A stretch of DNA of 64,000 nt from Idiomarina sp. PL1-037. Lineage in GTDB: Bacteria > Pseudomonadota > Gammaproteobacteria > Enterobacterales > Alteromonadaceae. Location: assembly GCF_034422975.1 (NCBI RefSeq), contig NZ_CP139873.1, positions 1,426,001-1,490,000 on the forward strand. Reading direction: 5' to 3'. Below, in pieces: positions 16,697 to 25,687 of the stretch; positions within the stretch are counted from its first letter, which is position 1; each line of letters begins with the position of its first letter. The notes beneath the pieces are model-generated. The model saw only the letters and a program-made list of their open reading frames with translations, did not search any database and had not been told where the DNA came from. The translations under genes were made by a program, and so were the position numbers.

Positions 16697-17386
16697 ATGC
16701 CAAGCAAAATTTCGCAGCTCGTCACAGGCCAGAAAATAGAAGTTCAAGTGTCCAATTCGAACGTTCCTGCTCGGTTTTATTCGGAGTTTATCGGCGCCGT
16801 TAACGAGCGCTGGGTTATCGTTAATATGCCCGATGCGCGTAAATACAGCGAGATGCGAGATCTTTTGCAGGAGAAAACCCCGGTTATTGTCCGTTTTGTT
16901 CTGGAAAACGAAAATGGCGAAATTTGTGCGTTTCGCAGTGAAATAAGTTATGTCATCTCTCACCCAACCAAGATGCTTTTTATTACGTGGCCAAATCAGG
17001 TTGAGCATCGAGTTATTAGGAAAGGGCGCAGGTTTGATGCCTTTTTACCTGCTTCAGTTTCAGGGCAGTCAATAAAAGGTGAGGAGAAGACTTTCAGAGG
17101 GCACGTGCTGGATGTATCAGAAAGTGGGTGCCGCCTTAAGCATGAGAAGCCAAAAGGTAACATAGACGAACTTTGGGAAAATGGCAGCAAAATTGCTCTT
17201 AAAATAGAACAGAAAAATAATGGTGACTTAACCCTTAAAGCTATAGTCCGGCAAATAAAGCCAGTAGACGACCAGCTTGAGTTGGGTGTGCAATTTATGG
17301 GGAACCAGAAAAACGAGGTTAATTCACTTTTTTCCGGAAGTCTGGTGGATATTGACGAATTATCGCGTTTAGAGTCCTCAGTCTAA
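16697..17386 (+). CDS. PilZ-domain protein (YcgR-like), probable c-di-GMP effector
   Basis: The ATG at 16697 is chosen; an in-frame TTG 24 bp upstream is weaker. The product has 229 residues. The N-terminal half (about 1-100) resembles the YcgR-N/PilZN beta-barrel. The C-terminal half is a PilZ domain with both c-di-GMP contacts, RKGRR near residue 107 and DVSESG near residue 138. Ligand binding is therefore expected. The TAA stop overlaps the ATG of the histidine kinase (TAATG), so this protein is made together with the two-component pair that follows. It could either adjust motility or feed c-di-GMP status to that system. Confidence 0.88.
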   Translation: MPSKISQLVTGQKIEVQVSNSNVPARFYSEFIGAVNERWVIVNMPDARKYSEMRDLLQEKTPVIVRFVLENENGEICAFRSEISYVISHPTKMLFITWPNQVEHRVIRKGRRFDAFLPASVSGQSIKGEEKTFRGHVLDVSESGCRLKHEKPKGNIDELWENGSKIALKIEQKNNGDLTLKAIVRQIKPVDDQLELGVQFMGNQKNEVNSLFSGSLVDIDELSRLESSV

Positions 17387-18480
17387 TGGAAAAACCGATA
17401 AAAACTCAGTGGCAATTATTGATGGATAACCGGAATCGATTTTTCTGGTTACTGCAGGCGGGAGGCTGGATAGGTTATGCGTTGGTGAACTACATAGGGT
17501 CACTAATGCATGAAATGCGGGATATTTACACCCTCATTATTATTTTAGGTGCTTATGCTGGCTTTTTAAGTACCATTCCGCTCCGCTACTTGTATCGGCG
17601 TATATGGGAGTTTCCTCCGGCGTTGATGGTCTTAATTGCCATTGTGGCTTCTTATATTACCGCTGTAGCCTGGGCCATTGTCGATAACGCAACGTACTGG
17701 GAAATTTATAAATTTGGTTTTCGCCCGGACAGTCCCTTTTTCTATTTGAAAAACAGTTTGGCTAAGTTCTATATCATTCTTAGCTGGAGCGGGCTTTACT
17801 TTGGTATTAAGTATTATCAAATGCTGCAGGAGGAGAAGCAAAAAGCGTTACTGGCTTCATCTATGGCGCACCAGGCGCAGTTGAAAATGCTACGGTATCA
17901 GCTGAACCCGCATTTTTTATTTAATACCTTAAACGCAATTTCTACGCTTATTTTGCTAAAAGAGAATGAGAAAGCCAATTTGATGGTGAATAAACTGAGC
18001 CACTTCCTGCGCTTCTCTTTAGATAACGAACCAATAAAAAAAGTGACCCTGGAAAAAGAAGTGGACGCGCTGCTTTTGTACTTGGATATTGAAAAAGTAC
18101 GTTTTGATGAAATGCTTGAAATTGATATTCATTTGTCAGATGAAACCAAGAGCGCCCTGGTACCTAGTTTAATTTGTCAGCCCTTAATTGAGAACTCAAT
18201 TAAGTACGCCATTTCAAACGTAGAAGGGGTAGGGAAAATCAGAGTTCGTTCCTGGTCAGAAAGAGATAACCTGATTCTTGAGGTGTGTGATAATGGTCCG
18301 AAAATAGAAACAGACCCGGAAAAGCTATTTCGCAGGGACGGTGTCGGGCTTAATAACACTCGTCAAAGGCTTAAGTCCTTATACGGTAAGCAGTATCGTT
18401 TTGAAATGTTAAAGGGCGCTGAAAGCGGCCTTTGTGTTCGTATTACCATTCCGATGGAAATGTTGGAGAGTCAAAGATGA
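17386..18480 (+). CDS. LytS/YehU-type sensor histidine kinase
   Basis: The 364-residue protein has four N-terminal transmembrane helices (about 18-165) with short loops. A kinase region of the His_kinase (LytS) type follows: QLKMLRYQLNPHFLFNTLNAIS contains the phospho-acceptor His in the NPHFLFN motif. The ATP-binding domain has an N-box (LIENSIKYAI), DNGPK and a G2 box (GVGLNNTRQRL). It starts within the stop of the PilZ gene, and its own stop overlaps the response regulator start (ATGA). The small membrane part suggests sensing within or near the membrane; no periplasmic domain is present. Confidence 0.93.
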   Translation: MEKPIKTQWQLLMDNRNRFFWLLQAGGWIGYALVNYIGSLMHEMRDIYTLIIILGAYAGFLSTIPLRYLYRRIWEFPPALMVLIAIVASYITAVAWAIVDNATYWEIYKFGFRPDSPFFYLKNSLAKFYIILSWSGLYFGIKYYQMLQEEKQKALLASSMAHQAQLKMLRYQLNPHFLFNTLNAISTLILLKENEKANLMVNKLSHFLRFSLDNEPIKKVTLEKEVDALLLYLDIEKVRFDEMLEIDIHLSDETKSALVPSLICQPLIENSIKYAISNVEGVGKIRVRSWSERDNLILEVCDNGPKIETDPEKLFRRDGVGLNNTRQRLKSLYGKQYRFEMLKGAESGLCVRITIPMEMLESQR

Positions 18481-19295
18481 ATCGATTGAAAACTCTGGTT
18501 ATTGACGATGAGCCCCTCGCCAGAAAGGGCTTGGCTATTCGTTTACAGGAGTTTGAACAACTGCAGTTAATGCCTGAGTGCAAAAGCAGCAGAGAAGCGG
18601 TCGATGTCATTATCGAAAACAAACCTGATCTAATTTTTCTCGATATACAAATGCCTGGGCTTAATGGTTTCGAAGTATTAAAAGCCATTCAGGAAAAAGG
18701 GCATGAGTTGCCAACCGTGGTTTTTGTGACAGCTTATGACACATACGCTATCAAAGCCTTTGAGGTCAGGGCGTTAGATTATTTGCTGAAGCCCGTTGAT
18801 GATAACCGCTTAGCAGAATGTGTTAATCGCGTTATAAGTGAACAGCAGACAGTTAACGACGAGCATCAGGATAAACTCATCAGTTTAGTTGCAGAAATCA
18901 CTGGACAGGATACTCAAACGCTATTGGAGAAACTGGCATCGGGCGAAAATATCACCGCAGACCAATACCCGGACTATATCGCCATAAAGGACAGCGGTGA
19001 AATAACACGTGTTGCGGTCAAAGACATTAAGTGGATTGATGCTGCCGGAGATTACATGTGCATTCATGCTGGTGATGACACCCATATTCTGCGACGCACA
19101 ATGAAAGAACTGGAACAAGATTTAAACCCTAAACTGTTTCAGCGGGTTCATCGCTCGGCCATTGTTAATATCAAGCAGGTTGAAAAACTCTGTAACCAGC
19201 AAAATGGTGAGTATCATTTACAATTGAAGAATGGTCAAAAACTGAAAGTAAGCCGTAGTTATAAAGACCGTATTAAACAACTTATTCTGAGCTAA
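18477..19295 (+). CDS. LytTR-family response regulator
   Basis: Starting at the ATG that overlaps the kinase stop (18477), the protein has 272 residues. The receiver domain (about 1-120) has the acidic pocket VIDDEP, the phospho-Asp in IFLDIQMPG and the Lys in LLKPVDD. The C-terminal LytTR DNA-binding domain (about 165-272) has the typical IKWIDAAGDYMCIHAGDD, LEQDLNPKLFQRVHRSAIVN and KVSRSYKDRIKQ pattern. Together with the LytS-type kinase it forms a complete two-component system. The regulon is not visible; promoters with imperfect LytTR direct repeats would be the target. Confidence 0.93.
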   Translation: MNRLKTLVIDDEPLARKGLAIRLQEFEQLQLMPECKSSREAVDVIIENKPDLIFLDIQMPGLNGFEVLKAIQEKGHELPTVVFVTAYDTYAIKAFEVRALDYLLKPVDDNRLAECVNRVISEQQTVNDEHQDKLISLVAEITGQDTQTLLEKLASGENITADQYPDYIAIKDSGEITRVAVKDIKWIDAAGDYMCIHAGDDTHILRRTMKELEQDLNPKLFQRVHRSAIVNIKQVEKLCNQQNGEYHLQLKNGQKLKVSRSYKDRIKQLILS

Positions 19296-19297
19296 TC

Positions 19298-20143
19298 ATG
19301 TATCGACTGCTGGCAGTAATAACCTTTTTAATCCTGATAGTCGGGTGCACAGCGAACCTTGGCTACAAGTTTGCTGACACTCTGGTTGAGTGGAAAGTAA
19401 AGGATTACGTTGACTTAACCGGTGAGCAGGAAGAGCTGCTAGCAGAGAAAGTTGATGAAATGCATCTTTGGCATGCACAAACTCAGCTCCCGTTGTACAG
19501 AAATGAACTAAAAAACCTGAGAGATAAGGTCGATAAGCAGACGCTGAACAAAAAAGATATCAGCGACTTTGAAGATAAGCTCTGGACGTTCTGGGATAAT
19601 GTTTTAGTCCGAACAGAAGCAGAAGCGAGTTTATTAGCGACCCTTTCACTCAAGCAGCGGCAACAGCTCATTCGTCGATTAGAAGAGACGCAGGAAGACC
19701 GTTACCAGCGTTTTCAGGATGACCAGGAAGAAAACCCGATACTAAGAAGTTTGGATCGTATTTCGGAAGTAGAAGAGGACCTGGAAGGTATTATTGGTTC
19801 TCTGACTAAAGAACAGGATAAGTTATTACGCAGCTGGGTCGCTGACTCCCCTGAATTACGTGGACAATGGTTAAGCTATCGCTCAAATTGGTTAGGTGAA
19901 TTTGAGAAAGCGTTGCTGAAGCAAACGATAGACGAAAATAGATTATCAGCATTAATTCTTGACCCCCAACAATTAAGAAGCGAAGAACTTCAGCAAAAAG
20001 CGGATGAAAACAGCCAGTTTCGCAAAGCGTTTTTATGGGATATGTATCAGAGCCTGACTGGGGAACAACGCAAAAAAGTGATAGAAAAGGCCGATGAATA
20101 TATCGACCTTCTTGACTCTTTAATTGATGATTTTAACGATTAA
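19298..20143 (+). CDS. DUF6279-type lipoprotein
   Basis: The 281-residue product has a lipoprotein signal (MYRLLAVITFLILIVGC, Cys17) and an almost wholly helical, charged mature part. A start such as YKFADTLVEWKVKDYVDLTGEQ and repeated helical segments (LSLKQRQQLIRRLEETQEDRY, LTGEQRKKVIEKADEY) match the DUF6279 family common in marine gammaproteobacteria. Function is unknown. It starts 2 bp after the response regulator, so it is the last gene of the PilZ-kinase-regulator operon and may be the output or a periplasmic partner of that system. Confidence 0.83.
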   Translation: MYRLLAVITFLILIVGCTANLGYKFADTLVEWKVKDYVDLTGEQEELLAEKVDEMHLWHAQTQLPLYRNELKNLRDKVDKQTLNKKDISDFEDKLWTFWDNVLVRTEAEASLLATLSLKQRQQLIRRLEETQEDRYQRFQDDQEENPILRSLDRISEVEEDLEGIIGSLTKEQDKLLRSWVADSPELRGQWLSYRSNWLGEFEKALLKQTIDENRLSALILDPQQLRSEELQQKADENSQFRKAFLWDMYQSLTGEQRKKVIEKADEYIDLLDSLIDDFND

Positions 20144-21570
20144 CGAACTTCTATCATCTTACAAGTGTTACTTGAGCCTACGGTTTCCATTACATCTCCG
20201 TGGGTCAGTATGATCAAGTCACCGGCTTTTATATGTCCACTCTTTTTCACTACCTCAATAGCTTCAGTTATCGGATTACTGACACTGGTAGAATCGAAAT
20301 CTATAGGGTAAACACCACGGTACAAAGCTGATTTGTCGCGACTTTGCGGGTGGCGGGATAATGCAAATATGGGTAAGTGAGAAGTAATTCTCGACATAAG
20401 CTTAGCGGTAAAACCAGATTCAGTTAGCGCTATAATAGCCTTGACCCCGTTTAAGTGGGTGGCTGCGTACATTGCAGACATAGCCGTCGCCTCGGTAATA
20501 CTGGAGAACATTTCTTCCAGATCCTGATGGCGCAACTGAGCGGTTGGATGTGTTTCAGCACCGAGGCATATTTCAGCCATGGCTTTTACCGTTGCTACCG
20601 GATGTTTCCCGGCAGCCGTCTCAGCCGACAGCATGACGGCATCTGTGCCATCCAGTACGGCATTAGCAACATCCATCACTTCGGCGCGGGTTGGCATTGG
20701 GTTCTCAATCATTGACTCCATCATTTGAGTCGCTGTAATAACCACACGATTTAATTGGCGTGCACGCGAAATAATCTGCTTTTGTTTACCCACTAATTGC
20801 GCATCACCAATTTCGACGCCTAAATCACCGCGGGCAACCATAACGGCATCGGATGCTCTGATGATGTCATCTAATGCATGCTCGCTGGCAACCGCTTCCG
20901 CACGTTCAATTTTAGCGCATAAGACGCCTTGTCCACCGGCTTCCCGGAGCAAGTGACGAGCCTGATTAATGTCATCGCCAGAACGGGGAAATGAAACCGC
21001 GAGGTAGTCGACGTTGATTTCTGCAGCCAGTTTAATGTCCGCTAAATCTTTTTCTGTTAATGCGGCAGCTGACAAGCCCCCCCCTTGACGGTTAATACCT
21101 TTATTATTAGAAAGCACGCCGCCAACGGTGACTTCTGTTTTTACCTGGCTACCATCAATGTTTTCAACTTTTAACTGGATACGACCATCATCCAGCAAAA
21201 GAAGGTCTCCGGGACTGACATCTGTTGGCAGGTCTTTATAGTCCAGGCCAACACGTTCCTGATCGCCGCTGTCTTTTCCAAGTTCAGCGTCTAAAATGAA
21301 CTTATCGCCGACAGCTAACGTAATTTGTTTTTGTTGAAAGCGGGCAACCCGAATTTTGGGGCCCTGCAAGTCACCTAAAATGGCAATATGGGCGTTTAAT
21401 TCCCGGGCAATTTTTCTGACCATAGAGGCGCGCTGCTTGTGATCGTCACCATTGCCGTGAGAAAAGTTTAAACGAACAACATTGGCACCGGCTTTAATTA
21501 GTTCTCTGAGTGTTTCTTCAGAGTCTGTAGCAGGTCCGAGAGTAGTCACAATTTTGGTACGACGAAGCAT
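20140..21570 (-). CDS. pykA: pyruvate kinase, PykA type
   Basis: Starting at the ATG at 21570 (GAGG upstream) the enzyme has 476 residues and begins LRRTKIVTTLGPATDSEETL, as in E. coli PykA. Visible sites are NFSHG, the catalytic GDLQGPKIRVARF, the K-containing CAKIERAEAV segment, the MVARGDLGVEIG signature and TATQMMESMIENPMPTRAEVMDVANAV. The enzyme converts phosphoenolpyruvate and ADP to pyruvate and ATP in the cytosol. It overlaps the convergent DUF6279 gene by 4 bp. It lies less than 2 kb from a GAPDH gene, so two glycolytic genes are close together here. Confidence 0.96.
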   Translation of the reverse strand: MLRRTKIVTTLGPATDSEETLRELIKAGANVVRLNFSHGNGDDHKQRASMVRKIARELNAHIAILGDLQGPKIRVARFQQKQITLAVGDKFILDAELGKDSGDQERVGLDYKDLPTDVSPGDLLLLDDGRIQLKVENIDGSQVKTEVTVGGVLSNNKGINRQGGGLSAAALTEKDLADIKLAAEINVDYLAVSFPRSGDDINQARHLLREAGGQGVLCAKIERAEAVASEHALDDIIRASDAVMVARGDLGVEIGDAQLVGKQKQIISRARQLNRVVITATQMMESMIENPMPTRAEVMDVANAVLDGTDAVMLSAETAAGKHPVATVKAMAEICLGAETHPTAQLRHQDLEEMFSSITEATAMSAMYAATHLNGVKAIIALTESGFTAKLMSRITSHLPIFALSRHPQSRDKSALYRGVYPIDFDSTSVSNPITEAIEVVKKSGHIKAGDLIILTHGDVMETVGSSNTCKMIEVR

Positions 21571-21673
21571 GCAAAACCTCAGCAAATTTACCCATGAATT
21601 TAAGCTTAAGTTTAGCACATGGACTGTTACAGTAGTACGAAATTTAATTGAAAGATAAAGGAGTTAAGAAAAC

Positions 21674-22075
21674 ATGAATGAACATGAATGGAGTAACAAA
21701 AGTGAACAGGAGTGGCGCGAAATATTAGGCGATGAAGCTTATTATGTATTAAGAGAAAAGGGCACTGAGCGGCCTTTTTCAGGAAAATATTTAAGCTGTG
21801 ATAAAGAGGGCGTTTACCGTTGTGCCGGTTGTGGTCAGAAACTTTTCGAAGCCGGACACCAATTTGATGCGCATTGCGGCTGGCCAAGCTTTGATGAAGC
21901 CATTAAAGGATCGATTGACTACGTAAAAGATTCAAGCCATGGCATGACCCGTACTGAAATACTCTGCAGTCAATGTGGTGGTCATTTAGGCCACGTATTT
22001 GACGACGGGCCAACAGAAACCGGACAACGGTATTGTGTTAATTCACTGTCGATGCGTCACGAAGACGACGAATAG
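21674..22075 (+). CDS. msrB: peptide-methionine (R)-S-oxide reductase MsrB
   Basis: The 133-residue protein is a complete MsrB. It has two zinc CxxC pairs (CAGCG and CSQCGG), the substrate pocket GWPSFDEAI and the catalytic Cys in GQRYCVNSLSM. It repairs the R epimer of methionine sulfoxide in proteins with thioredoxin as reductant. AAAGGAG lies just upstream of the ATG. It is divergent from pykA and its end overlaps the convergent lipoprotein gene by 19 bp. A free-methionine-R-sulfoxide reductase (msrC) is encoded 6 kb away. Confidence 0.96.
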   Translation: MNEHEWSNKSEQEWREILGDEAYYVLREKGTERPFSGKYLSCDKEGVYRCAGCGQKLFEAGHQFDAHCGWPSFDEAIKGSIDYVKDSSHGMTRTEILCSQCGGHLGHVFDDGPTETGQRYCVNSLSMRHEDDE

Positions 22076-22863
22076 TAACCGCGAAATTTGCCGGCTTTAA
22101 GTTTATCGACAATCTCTTCGGCGCGATCATCCCAGTCGTCGTATTGGTCTTTGCTGGCATTAACAATTGATTTCATGCTGTTTTTATCCAGGTTTTTCTG
22201 ACCGAGCTGCCAGGCAACCTGGGACCAGACATAAGCTTCGGGACCATTACCTTCTTTTAAATACATAGAAACTAACGTTGAAGGTATTTCCGGGTTAACC
22301 TTGTCATCGGGGCGATAAAGTCGTAATGCACTGTAAAGAAGCTCAAAGGTTTTTTGAGAGTCTTTTTTGGTATAATAGGTGGCCAGCGCGAGTTTGAGCT
22401 CAGGCGTTTCCATCTTTTTGGTGCCTTCTAGCGCCAGTAGTTCATCCAGTGCACCTTGATCGCCTCGGTTGGCCCAATGCCAATATAGCCATAGAGGGTG
22501 ATCGGAATCAGCGGTTTCGTCAGCAAGCTTCTCTATATTTTTTCGGGAGTTAATAAAGGCTTCTAAACGTTCAGACTGCTTCTCTCTGGATTTTGTCATT
22601 TCAAGCGTTGCGGCCAGTTCTATACACTTTGAGTACTCTTCCAGATCCCGCATGACAAAGTACTGGTTTTCGTTCGTATCGCTTAGACTGCGTTCGTAAC
22701 GACTGTAAATCAGCTTACTACGTTCTACATTACACCAGTTATCGGTATTTAAGTCGCTACAAATAGCAGGACTAGACTCGCAGATTTCACGGACTGAAGG
22801 TTTCCCTTCCATACATCCTGTTAAGACGAGAGCTGCACATGTAATGACAATTTTTTTGAACAT
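22057..22863 (-). CDS. DUF2989-type lipoprotein
   Basis: Using the ATG at 22863 the product has 268 residues, with a lipoprotein signal MFKKIVITCAALVLTGC. Upstream in-frame Met codons exist, but this one gives the proper lipobox. The mature part has a Cys-rich N-terminus (VREICESS, AICSDL, WCNVER) and a helical, tetratricopeptide-like remainder (GDQGALDELLALEG, ELKLALATYYTKKDSQKTFELLYSALRLY). This matches DUF2989 lipoproteins of Vibrio and Shewanella relatives. Function is unknown. It is transcribed away from the GAPDH gene. Confidence 0.82.
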   Translation of the reverse strand: MFKKIVITCAALVLTGCMEGKPSVREICESSPAICSDLNTDNWCNVERSKLIYSRYERSLSDTNENQYFVMRDLEEYSKCIELAATLEMTKSREKQSERLEAFINSRKNIEKLADETADSDHPLWLYWHWANRGDQGALDELLALEGTKKMETPELKLALATYYTKKDSQKTFELLYSALRLYRPDDKVNPEIPSTLVSMYLKEGNGPEAYVWSQVAWQLGQKNLDKNSMKSIVNASKDQYDDWDDRAEEIVDKLKAGKFRGYYSSSS

Positions 22864-23001
22864 AGATACCAACATTTTTTTAGTGAAATACAATTGTTCC
22901 GTAAAATTGGCTTCATGCCAAGCTTTTAAGTACAATATTGCGGTTTTTAAGTGTAGTACTTTATAAGCTCACAGACATTACCATAGAGGACAGGGCTCAC
23001 T

Positions 23002-24447
23002 ATGAACTCTAACCAGCAAGATCCAACCTTATCAAGTTGGCAGGAACGTCAGGAATTCGCCGAGCAGATGCAACCTTTGCTCGGGAAGTTGTACCGGAAC
23101 TTCGGTGTTGAAATTTTGGTTTATGGCCGTTCATTATTAAATGTATCGACCATTAATATAATTAAGGCACACCGTCTTATTCTTCGTCACGAAGGGCAGA
23201 AAGTTCGTTTACGCGAGAGCTTTCCGTTCTTGCAGGCTATGGCAGAACTTAAACTGTCTCCGGCACGCGTTGATTTGGGCAAACTCGCCTATGGCTACTT
23301 GTTTGGTGATAAAGCTGATGGCTTATCGATTACAGATTACGTCAAACGTGAGTTAGCAGATATCATTGACTCAGAAGATAATATTGAACCACGCGATGTC
23401 GTTTTATACGGTTTTGGGCGTATAGGGCGCTTATTGGCTCGTCAGTTAATTGAACGTAATGGTGGCAACAATAAGATGCGCTTACGTGCCATTGTCGTTC
23501 GAGGTGGTCGCGATGGCGATTTAGAAAAGCGAGCAAGTTTATTGCGTCGTGACTCAATCCATGGCTTATTCAACGGTTCAATAACCGTCGATCATGATAG
23601 TCAAAGCATCAAAGCTAATGGTACCAGTATTAAAGTGATCTATTCTAATGGGCCGGACCAAGTGGATTATACCCAGTACGGTATTAACAACGCGATTGTT
23701 ATCGATAATACCGGTATCTGGAAAGATGAAGATGGTCTGGGTCTGCACCTGAAATCAAAAGGTGTTGATAAAGTGCTTCTGACAGCACCGTCAAAAGGTG
23801 ATATCAAAAATATCGTGTTTGGCGTCAACGATAAAATGATCGAAGACAGTGATAAAATTGTTTCTGCAGCAAGCTGCACGACCAATGCGATTACACCTGT
23901 GCTTAAAGCAATAAATGATGAGTTTGGTATTCGTAACGGTCACGTAGAAACGGTTCACTCGTACACTAACGATCAAAACCTGATTGATAACTACCATACC
24001 GCCGAACGTCGTGGTCGCTCAGCGCCCCTAAACATGGTTATTACTTCTACCGGTGCGGCTAAAGCTGTTGCTAAAGCGCTGCCGGAAATGGCAGGTAAGT
24101 TAACAGGTAATGCCATTCGCGTGCCGACCCCGAATGTGTCAATGGCAATCATGAACCTGAACTTTGAAAAGTCGACAAGTCGTGATGAATTAAACGATTA
24201 TCTGCGTAAAGTTTCGTTGCATTCCGAGTTGACTAATCAAATTGATTATACCGCTTCGACTGAAATTGTTTCTTCAGACTTAGTGGGTTCACGTCATGCT
24301 GGTGTGGTTGATTCTCAGGCAACTATAGTAGAAGACGACAGAGCTGTATTGTACGTTTGGTATGACAACGAATTTGGTTATAGTTGCCAGGTTGTTCGTG
24401 TGGCTGAAGCTATGGCCGGACTTAAGGTTCCTAATTTACCCAAATAA
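23002..24447 (+). CDS. glyceraldehyde-3-phosphate dehydrogenase, long form with N-terminal extension
   Basis: The protein has 481 residues against about 335 for ordinary GAPDH. The standard enzyme starts near residue 132 (VVLYGFGRIGRLLARQL, with the nucleotide loop from G137). It includes the catalytic Cys292 in SAASCTTNAITP, the partner His in HSYTNDQNLIDNYH, and YDNEFGYSCQVVRV near the end. The first 130 residues are helical and lack any recognised domain; this extended form is known from Vibrio and Shewanella relatives. It catalyses oxidation of glyceraldehyde-3-phosphate or the reverse gluconeogenic step. A strong terminator follows immediately. Confidence 0.93.
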   Translation: MNSNQQDPTLSSWQERQEFAEQMQPLLGKLYRNFGVEILVYGRSLLNVSTINIIKAHRLILRHEGQKVRLRESFPFLQAMAELKLSPARVDLGKLAYGYLFGDKADGLSITDYVKRELADIIDSEDNIEPRDVVLYGFGRIGRLLARQLIERNGGNNKMRLRAIVVRGGRDGDLEKRASLLRRDSIHGLFNGSITVDHDSQSIKANGTSIKVIYSNGPDQVDYTQYGINNAIVIDNTGIWKDEDGLGLHLKSKGVDKVLLTAPSKGDIKNIVFGVNDKMIEDSDKIVSAASCTTNAITPVLKAINDEFGIRNGHVETVHSYTNDQNLIDNYHTAERRGRSAPLNMVITSTGAAKAVAKALPEMAGKLTGNAIRVPTPNVSMAIMNLNFEKSTSRDELNDYLRKVSLHSELTNQIDYTASTEIVSSDLVGSRHAGVVDSQATIVEDDRAVLYVWYDNEFGYSCQVVRVAEAMAGLKVPNLPK

Positions 24448-24450
24448 TGG

Positions 24451-24476
24451 AAAAAGCGCCTGCGGGCGCTTTTTTT
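24451..24476 (+). terminator. rho-independent terminator after GAPDH gene
   Basis: AAAAAGCGCC and GGCGCTTTTTT form a strong GC stem with a 4-nt TGCG loop, followed by a T-run, 4 bp after the stop codon. Confidence 0.9.
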
Positions 24477-24514
24477 CTACTCACTTTCTCAGAAACAATA
24501 CATAAAGGTGAAGT

Positions 24515-25642
24515 ATGCATATCACTGCAAACTTTGACAGTGGCAATATTCAAGTTATCAGCTCAGACAATGCCGATAACATTCGTTTAGCAATCAAAAA
24601 AGATCATCAGTCTGATTTTTACCAATGGTTCCATTTTAAGCTGTTTGCTGAAGCCGGCGAAGAGCACGTGATGACGGTTGAAAATGCATCTGATTCTGCT
24701 TACCCCGATGGTTGGAAGGAATACCAGGCCCTTGCCTCATACGACCGTGAGACCTGGTTCCGGGTTCCGACGGAGTACAATGGCAAAGAACTGACTATTC
24801 GTCATACACCAGAGCAAGAAAGCGTTTATTATGCGTATTTCATTCCTTATTCGTACGAGCGTCATCAAGACCTGGTTCAATCAGCTCAACAGTCAATTGA
24901 CTGTTATCACGAGCTATTAGGCGAAACGATAGATGGTCGTGAATTAAACTTATTGGTTATAGGTGAACCCGCTGAGCACAAAAATACCATTTGGGTGACT
25001 GCACGCCAGCATCCCGGTGAGTCAATGGCTGAATGGTTTATGGAAGGCTTAATTACACGTTTACTGGACGACGAAGATGGCGTTGCCCGTAAGTTGTTAG
25101 ACGAAAACGTTTTTTATGTCGTACCAAACATGAACCCGGATGGTAGTGTTCGTGGACATCTTCGGACGAACGCTGTTGGCACGAACCTGAACCGCGAATG
25201 GGCAGAACCAAGCCTGGAGAAAAGCCCGGAAGTTTTTTATGTACTAAAACGCATGCAGGAAACTGGTGTTGATATGTTTCTTGATGTGCACGGTGATGAA
25301 GCTTTGCCTTATAACTTTGTCGCGGGCTGTGAAGGTATTCCTTCATATGACGAGCGCCACAAAGACTTAGAAGAAACTTTTAAATCAGCCTTTTTAGCTG
25401 CAACTCCGGAGTTTCAGACTCAATACGGTTATGAACTGGATGAGCCGGGTAAAGCGAATATGACCGTCGCAAACTCTGCGGTGGGTGAGCGCTTCAAGTG
25501 TTTATCGTATACGCTGGAAATGCCGTTTAAAGACAATGCAGACTTACCTGACGAAGATTTCGGCTGGTCAGTAGCTCGTTGTCAGCGTTTAGGAGAAGAT
25601 GTTTTAACCGCAATATTGGCAGTCTCCCCAAAATTGCGTTAA
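24515..25642 (+). CDS. M14-family carboxypeptidase (cytosolic carboxypeptidase-like)
   Basis: The 375-residue protein has an N-terminal beta domain (about 1-120) and an M14 zinc carboxypeptidase domain. Ligands are His166 and Glu169 (ARQHPGESMAEW) and His259 (DVHGDEALPYNF), with the general base Glu335 (YTLEMPFKD). The substrate-binding Arg is in TNLNREW. Domain order and motifs match the cytosolic carboxypeptidase (AGBL/Nna-like) subgroup found in many marine bacteria. No signal peptide is seen. It probably removes C-terminal residues, often Glu in this subgroup; the substrate is uncertain. AAGGTG precedes the ATG. Confidence 0.9.
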   Translation: MHITANFDSGNIQVISSDNADNIRLAIKKDHQSDFYQWFHFKLFAEAGEEHVMTVENASDSAYPDGWKEYQALASYDRETWFRVPTEYNGKELTIRHTPEQESVYYAYFIPYSYERHQDLVQSAQQSIDCYHELLGETIDGRELNLLVIGEPAEHKNTIWVTARQHPGESMAEWFMEGLITRLLDDEDGVARKLLDENVFYVVPNMNPDGSVRGHLRTNAVGTNLNREWAEPSLEKSPEVFYVLKRMQETGVDMFLDVHGDEALPYNFVAGCEGIPSYDERHKDLEETFKSAFLAATPEFQTQYGYELDEPGKANMTVANSAVGERFKCLSYTLEMPFKDNADLPDEDFGWSVARCQRLGEDVLTAILAVSPKLR

Positions 25643-25687
25643 AACTAGAGTTGGATCACAAAATAATAACAACAAAGGGGGTCTTCC

